Below the pieces are notes generated by a model, which worked only from the letters and a program-made list of their open reading frames with translations, did not search any database and had not been told where the DNA came from. The translations under genes were made by a program, and so were the position numbers. This document shows positions 58,440 to 64,000 of a DNA stretch of 64,000 nt, piece by piece. Numbering within the stretch: the stretch's first letter is position 1; the number at the start of each line of letters is the position of its first letter. The DNA is from Platanthera guangdongensis (Eukaryota; Streptophyta; Magnoliopsida; Asparagales; Orchidaceae): positions 83,264,564 through 83,328,563 of the forward strand of contig CM077166.1 in assembly GCA_039583875.1 (NCBI GenBank), written 5' to 3'.

Positions 58440-58447
58440 TATAAAAG
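58440..58447 (+). promoter_or_regulatory. LTR TATA box of Copia-5
   Basis: TATAAAAG downstream of the repeat cluster; the only strong TATA box in the LTR. Confidence 0.65.
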
Positions 58448-59415
58448 GATTTTTCTTCTTCTTTCTCTAGATATACACACATACGGGAAATAGCAGTGAG
58501 ACAGTAAGCAGAGCACAAGAGATACATAAAGCAATCATACAGCAACACAGTCAAGAAAATAAGAAGCCATAGACCAGACCAAAGAAACAATAGTAAGAAG
58601 AAGAAGAAGAAGAAGAACATCAATTAAAATAAAGAGTCTTCTTCATTCTTCATTTCAGGATTCTTCAAGGACAACAAAACTTATCAGTCAAGAAGTTCCG
58701 GGATATCTTCTGGTCAAGGCTAAATATTGAAGACCTACTCACCCTGAAGCAAAGCTTAAGACTTCCTGAGATCAATATCTCAGGGGGATCTTTGTTAACA
58801 TGAAAGATCCACTAAGTCTTCTCAGTTGTATTTGAGAAAGAGAAGACACCATTACTCTCTCACCCCATCACTGTAAAAGGGTTCTTTAGCTCCCTTCAAA
58901 AGTTATTCCTAGTTGCAAGTCTCCTGATCAAAAAACTTGGGATTGTTTTTTGAGCACCTGACCAAAAGCTCATTGGTGGCAGTCACCTGATCAAAACCTG
59001 ATAGTGGATTCCTATCAGGGTGGTAGAAGAGTGGATGTACCCAGGTTGTGGAACCACTATAAAATTCTTGTGTTGTCTGGTTGCCATCTTTTTCTTGTGT
59101 TCTTGTTGTTCCTGTGATTAGTTAGTTTAATATTTGTAGTGCCTGTGATAGATTAGGTTATCTTAGTTTGCACTATTACTTATAGTAAATATTGGTATCA
59201 AACAACTGCTATACTCTGAAGTTTTAATTAACAGTAAAAAGCTTTAAAGTTTTAAGGATACTCTATTCACGCCCCCTCTAGAGTATATCAGATCTAACCC
59301 TCACTTTCAATTGGTATCAGAGCAGGTACCTTTGGTTGTATAAGCTAACCCTTGAACCATAAGATCCTTTGTTAGATCTGATTTCTTTTATTTCTATTAG
59401 GATTATATTCACAGC

Positions 59416-60174
59416 ATGGCACAGAATAAAGATTATGCAAGCACCAGAACTTCAGTGTGCAACTTAAATAAGTTTGCCATCTAGAAGGAAAGAATAAAAC
59501 TTTATATGAATTCTATAGATGAGGACATCTACAATTCTATCTTGACAGGTCCTCCCCAACCATCTACATATACAGCAACCTCAAGCACTCATGCAGTTCC
59601 ACCACCTGAGTGGACTGATGCTCAGAAGAAAGCCAAGGTTGCTGATGCTAAATCCATGAACATTCTGGCCCAAACAATGTCTGATGATATTTTCTATAAA
59701 GTGGCTGAATGCACTTCAGCCAAGGCCATTTGGGACTCTCTCAACCAAATGGTGGTTGGCTCTACTAATAAAAGGAAAGACAGAAGATCAAACCTCATAT
59801 CCCAATATAAGAACTTCAAAAAGGAGGAAGCAGAATCTGTTGCAGACATGTACAACAGACTTAGCTCAATAATCAATGAGCTGAAGACTTTGGATAAGGA
59901 CATCACCCTTACTGAAGTCAATGATAAAATCCTCATGTGCTTCCCAAGCTCATGTGATTCAAGGATCTGGCCAATCAAGGATGTCAGGAGCTTAAATGAG
60001 ATTTCCACAGAATCTCTATTGGGAAAGCTCAAGTCCTATGAGCACCTTATAAAGTCCAGAGAAGCAGCTGAACAAAGAACTCCTCCACCAGCAAGAAAGG
60101 CGCACAACATGGCATTCAAGGCTGCTGAAGAGACTGAAGCTTCAACAGTAAATGAAGAATTGATGAGTCTCTGA
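59416..60174 (+). pseudogene. gag of Copia-5, partial
   Basis: ATG 59416 (MAQNKDYASTRTS), a stop near 59482, then open to 60174. Copia Gag (UBN2-like) blocks: KERIKLYMNSIDEDIYNSIL, AKAIWDSLNQMVVGS, ESVADMYNRLSSIINELKTL, LLGKLKSYEH. The reading frame ends at the first three bases of the inserted Athila-like LTR (TGATGG), so zinc knuckle and pol are lost. TSD candidate is 60167-60171 (gtctc). Confidence 0.87.
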
Positions 60175-61149
60175 TGGGTCCGCGAACAGACTCTTACTGT
60201 GGTTGGTTCGGTGAGTCGATCGCCGCGGGCTTGCTCGGGTAGGCAAGTGCACCTATCGCAAGTAGCACTCGATATTCGGGGGAATACCGAGGTCGTATTG
60301 TTCTCGGGGTCGTGTTGACTATTCTTACTCCTCCGGGAGGACTATTATTTTACTAAAAGAAAGGTGGATTTTTTTGCTTAATAAAAGACGAAAAAGCAAA
60401 GGAGCGAAAAAAAAAACGATTTAGAAAATATTCGATGAAGGGTTAACGCTCGGCATCGAATTGGATAAGACTAAAATAATTTTTAATAATTATAGGACTT
60501 GGTTTTCAAATTAATAATAAGGCAACTTGGCCGTGGAGGTTCCACAAATGTGAGCTCACCTAGCTATAGGGATATCGCTCACCTAAACGTTAAGACTATT
60601 CGACCGAACGTTAGTCCGACGAAGGATTCCTCTTAACGCCCGCTTTACGCTAAGAACCCCGCTATTGGGTGGGGAACCCAATCCGGTAGAATTACGCTTG
60701 TCCTCTATCGAGGGTATGCACGCAACTCTATTTACCCAGGGGTGATCGGTCCATATGCACGTCCTCTCGGCTAGCTAGCATATGGACTACGGAAATAGGG
60801 CCCACACATCGATATGTGGTCCTACGCGTCGTAAACCCGGGGTAAACCTTAAGTGCTTAAATTAAAATGAAAATAAAGAGCTTTAATTATTATAAATCAT
60901 TTTAAATGTCCCAATGTTGTTCGATGCCGAGGCTAATAGTGATTAGCCACACATCGGTATGGGGACGGCTTATAATTTAGTGAGGCGCAAGTTCGAAATT
61001 AAACACTAAACGATTATAAGAAGGGGACATAAGAAAAATAATAAACATTTAGAAAACTGAAAAATTAGCTAAAACAAGAACTCACGCACACTCCAAATTA
61101 TAAATTAAACAGGAACTAAGTTACACATGAAAGAAATTTGCATATTTAA

Positions 61150-61370
61150 AATTTGCGAGTCCCACTCAAACGAGTGGGGGCGGTAAATAAAAGCTGAAAA
61201 TTGCAAGTCCTACTCAAACGAGTAGGACTGAAATGAAAGCGAGTCCTACTCAAATGAGTAGGAGAAAATAAATGCGATTACAGGGCAATAAAGTCCGGCC
61301 ATTAAACTCAAGTGAGTAGGCGAAAAAATAAAGAAAGAAAAATTATAAATCCTACTCAAATGAGTAGGCG
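61150..61370. repeat. CCTACTCAAATGAGTAGG palindrome cluster
   Basis: Four full copies of an 18-bp palindrome with arms CCTACTC/GAGTAGG around AAAT or AAAC (one with CCCACTC/GAGTGGG, showing compensated change in both arms) and one half copy, spaced about 40-80 bp. Located downstream of the TATA box, so within the transcribed part of the LTR. Confidence 0.85.
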
Positions 61371-62325
61371 GGAAATAAAGTCACACAGACACATACACTC
61401 CATAAGAATTTCAAGTAAGCAATAAAGCTAACACCTACACTCACACACTCTACAAAATTTGAATCAAAGCATAAAAGTTATACACCTACACTCACACACT
61501 CTACCTAATTTGAACAAAGCATTAAAAATTATACTCATACACTCACACACACAACATGAAAATTTAAGAAGAACAAAAGAAAGTCTATTCTCATACACTC
61601 ACACACACTAATAACAAAGAAAAATCAAAGTTGCTTATAAATGAAAATAACAAGATTTCTACTCCTAAAACTTACCCAAAACACATACAAAGAACAAATA
61701 AAAAGAGAATGAGCAAAAAGTTTTACAAAATAAAGTCAAAATCAAAGGTGCTCAAAAATTAAAACTAAAACTTTTTCATTCTTAAGAATTTATAAAAGTG
61801 ATAAAAAAGGTGAAGAGAAAATGAAAAGAACAAAAGATGTTTTACAATCCTAAAAGAAAAACTAAGTAAAAAAGGAACAAAATCACTTTTCAAACCTCAT
61901 TTATAAATTCATAAGAATGAAATCCTTTTACTTTCAAGAAAAAAAAACATGGTGAAAAAGAGGAAAACCTATCATACCTAAGCATGAAAACAAGTTAAAA
62001 ATATGTAAAGTAAATAAATTACACTCATACACACACACACACACATTTCATAAATGAAGAACAATGATTAAACCAAGGATAAAAAGGAGAAGGAAAGTCG
62101 ACACAAGTGTTCATTCCAAAGCCAAATTTGAAGAGAAAGTCTAACATTTTTTGATTAAATGAAACTATTACAAGCTATTACAAGAGCTAAAGCTAAAGCA
62201 AAAACAAACATGAAAGAAAAGAGGGAGAAATCTCATTACATAGCTTTAGAAATCACGGATGCAGCCCACAAAAAGACACTAAAATGACCCAAAAATCTGA
62301 ACCCTTGGACCTTACAGAACTGGGC

Positions 62326-62333
62326 AATTTATA
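62326..62333 (-). promoter_or_regulatory. LTR TATA box of the Athila-like element
   Basis: Minus-strand CTATAAATT, 12 bp after the palindromic U3 cluster in transcription sense. Best TATA candidate in the LTR. Confidence 0.6.
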
Positions 62334-62344
62334 GGCAAAAAATT

Positions 62345-62900
62345 CTAAGTACACGCCCTAGGTCACGGGCGTGTAGGGGGGGCGTGACAGTACTATTCAC
62401 AAAGGCGGCCGGCGATTGGACAGGAAAGTTGACTTCGGGCTGAGTTCGCGGTAGTCATGCCCCGGGTCACGGGCGTGACTCTGGGCGTGTCGGGGAGGTA
62501 GAACCGGGCGCGGGTTGCGCCGAAAGTCTTCGGCAGCATCTTGTCGGGCTAGCTGGAAAGGTCACGCCCCAGGTCCCGGGCGTGATGCTGGGCGTGTCAG
62601 TTGGTGTCGACACTCGACGAATGTCGAGCGGAAAGTGTCGAGTCGAAATCGTCGAGCGGAAATTGAGTCACGCCCCAGGTCACGGGCGTGACGCTGGGCG
62701 TGACTGTTGGTGTCGACACTCGACGATCGTCGAGATGAATTCGTCGAGTGGAGTAAACACGGGCTTGGGTCACGCCCCGTGTCGGGTGACACGGGCGTGT
62801 CGCCAGGCGTGTCAAGCTTTTCTCTTCAGAAATTTGCAATTTCACGGGAAATGCAATGTCACGGCCCGGTCACGGGCGTGACCAAATTGTCACGGGCGTG
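62345..62900. repeat. GTCACGGGCGTGAC and GTGTCGACACTCGACGA repeats in the Athila-like U3
   Basis: About ten CACGCCC/CACGGGCGTGAC words plus two modules GTGTCGACACTCGACGA (62604 and 62711) followed by TCGTCGAG and AATGTCGAG inverted partners. The cluster lies directly upstream (minus sense) of TATA 62326-62333. It combines the CACG word of the Gypsy-1 LTR and the TCGA word of Copia-1/3. Confidence 0.9.
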
Positions 62901-63075
62901 TACTGCCCAATTTTGGCAGATTTTGAAATTTTTCTGCAAAATAAAATAAAACAAGTTAGAAGAAAATTTACAAGAATAGGAGCATTTTATTGAACAAAAA
63001 TAAGTAAAAACGACGAAAATAAATGAAAATGACTAAATTAATGTACACAAAAATACGTATATTTACAATTCATCA

Positions 63076-63770
63076 AATACCCCAATACTTAGGCTTTTGC
63101 TATTCCAGAGCAAAAGATTGAGGTGAATCTATAAGGAATAAAAAAAACTCTAAGTTATAGCTATCTCTTAATCAATTATAAGAGAGATTGAAATAAATAT
63201 ACGGGATGTAAGAGTTAAGTCCTAAAATTATGTAGATGATTTAAATAGCGCAAAAGTTTTGGCCAAAAGACTTCTTGATGTAATCAAATAGAAGGCAACA
63301 TTTGTAATGGTTAGATTAACGAAAATAGTTTGGAATTATAAGAACTCTAGCTTATACGAGTGCTACCTGAAATAATACAATTTACTAATTATGCTCTCAA
63401 AAAGATTTTTGAATTAATTCTAGAATCGTGAAATTGGCTAAGGGGGTAGTGGGTTTATGAAGAGGGTTTTGATTTTTGAGGTGAGGTAATTTTTTCTCGA
63501 ACCTTCATTTTTTTTCTTTTGCATTATTAGGAAAACGAAATCTTATTTTCCTAATATAAGTTTTGTTTTTCAACTTCATAAGAATAAAAATAACCCAATG
63601 TATATTTGTAGGAGTAATGAATTTTATCCTCTTACTCCATATATAATCTTTTTAAATTATTGGGTGCCTATGTTTACGGAACAAAATCTTATTCCCATTG
63701 ACATAGGATCTTCTAAGTTATAGCTATCTCTTAATCAATTATAAGTTTTGTTTATAGTCGTGTAGCTTGA
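63076..63770 (-). other. spacer between integrase and 3' LTR of the Athila-like element
   Basis: About 700 bp, AT-rich, without coding resemblance. Contains a 33-bp direct repeat (63150-63182 and 63713-63745) and the polypurine tract next to the LTR. Such spacers are normal in Athila elements. Confidence 0.7.
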
Positions 63771-64000
63771 CTATTTTGCCGGGTTTATAATGTGGAGGAA
63801 AGTTATGGTTTCGCTAAAACCGATCACTGGGTCGCCTGCTATATAAGACTTTAACCTATGACCGTTTACCTTAAATGAACCTTTTTCCGGGTGGGAGACG
63901 AGTACGGTTCCATATGGAAAAACTTCTTCAACGAGGAAGGGACCGGACCATCTAGATTTTAATTTACCTGAAAAAAGCCTAAGACGTGAATTGTAAAGAA
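63771..64000 (-). CDS. integrase C-terminus of the Athila-like element (partial)
   Basis: Minus-strand frame open to the window edge: LYNSRLRLFSGKLKSRWSGP, PYGTVLVSHPEKGSFKVNGH, RLKSYIAGDPVIG, stop at 63771-63773. This is the Athila integrase C-terminal block (RWSGPF, FKVNG, RLK.Y). The visible 75 codons have no lesion. It would contact DNA or chromatin during integration. Confidence 0.85.
   Translation of the reverse strand, partial: LYNSRLRLFSGKLKSRWSGPFLVEEVFPYGTVLVSHPEKGSFKVNGHRLKSYIAGDPVIGFSETITFLHIINPAK

Larger units (their letters stand above)
57555..59309 (+). repeat. 5' LTR of Copia-5
   Basis: About 1755 bp, with a TCGACGA repeat cluster (57699-58190), TATA box TATAAAAG at 58440-58447, and the CCCCCTCTAGAG motif before its end, similar in style to the LTR end of Copia-1 (CCCCCCCTCTAGG). 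Confidence 0.75.
57555..60171 (+). mobile_element. Copia-5, 5' part of a Ty1/copia element, cut by an Athila-like insertion
   Basis: LTR about 57555-59309, primer site 59312-59323 (TGGTATCAGAGC), leader, and partial gag to 60171. The 3' remainder lies beyond the inserted minus-strand element and outside the window. LTR ends TGTTTGACCC...CACTTTCA. The right end is certain from the primer site; the left end is inferred from the TGTT start. Confidence 0.75.
60172..63075 (-). repeat. 3' LTR of the Athila-like element
   Basis: A 2904-bp LTR. In minus orientation it begins with a palindrome-rich U3 (62345-62900), a TATA box TATAAATT at 62326-62333, long A-rich and CACA-rich stretches (61380-62050, including an (AC)n run near 62030), a cluster of CCTACTC...GAGTAGG palindromes (61150-61370), and a GC-richer terminal part. 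No reading frame of note. Confidence 0.8.
60172..64000 (-). mobile_element. Athila-like element, 3' end (LTR plus integrase tail)
   Basis: Minus strand: integrase C-terminus 64000-63771, spacer, polypurine tract (minus GTATTGGGGTATT, 63076-63088), then LTR 63075 to 60172 with ends TGATG...CATCA. The rest is beyond the right edge. Inserted in the gag of Copia-5. Confidence 0.85.

Noticed and set aside
62562..62949. ORFs over the Athila-like U3
   Set aside because: Translations of GTCACGGGCGTGAC and GTGTCGACAC repeats.
1..64000. Host gene, tRNA or rRNA genes
   Set aside because: No exon-like homology outside transposon domains and no tRNA-like fold noticed. The only tRNA-related words are primer-binding sites.

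Overview
This window looks like intergenic, retrotransposon-packed chromatin of a flowering plant, probably a eudicot. I cannot name the species. Nearly all of it belongs to LTR retrotransposons of the Ty1/copia and Ty3/gypsy superfamilies. Several use a tRNA-iMet type primer site (TGGTATCAGAGC-like). No host gene, rRNA or tRNA gene was found. Most coding regions are decayed by in-frame stops and a few frameshifts.

The left 50 kb is a nest of insertions that can be resolved base by base from target-site duplications (TSDs). A minus-strand gypsy element (Gypsy-1: 5' LTR 39712-50038, gag/protease 37720-39486, RT/RNase H 2946-4384) is split by Copia-1 (+, 4385-37719; TSD aaagc/aaatc). Copia-1 is split by chromodomain element Gypsy-2 (+, 13632-34219; TSD attgc). 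Gypsy-2 is split by Copia-3 (-, 19431-32520; TSD gtatc), a relative of Copia-1 in the opposite orientation. Independently, the 5' LTR of Gypsy-1 carries Copia-4 (-, 41232-49347; TSD ggaac). Its pol is cut on the left by a second member of its own family, Gypsy-1b (LTR 972-2945, gag running off the left edge).

The right 14 kb holds a Tat-like gypsy integrase (50039-51077) followed by a long LTR or 3' region with antisense, intron-like ORFs; a truncated Athila-like gag-protease (55500-57205); the 5' end of another copia element (Copia-5, LTR 57555-59309, partial gag); and a minus-strand Athila-like element inserted into that gag (LTR 60172-63075, integrase end 63771-64000).

The most striking signal is in the LTRs. 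Copia-1 and Copia-3 carry dozens of copies of the perfect palindrome GTGTCGACAC, spaced about 15-35 bp apart, just upstream of the LTR TATA box. A second such array with its own TATA box lies inside the element, directly upstream of a third ORF (about 944 codons) that follows pol. Copia-4, Copia-5, Gypsy-1 and the Athila-like LTR have their own TCGA-cored and/or CACG(G/C)CGTG-like palindrome arrays, and in four of the five families a TATA box was found just downstream. This suggests promoter-proximal palindrome arrays, acquired or evolved repeatedly in unrelated retrotransposons of one genome, and an internal second promoter in the Copia-1/3 family.
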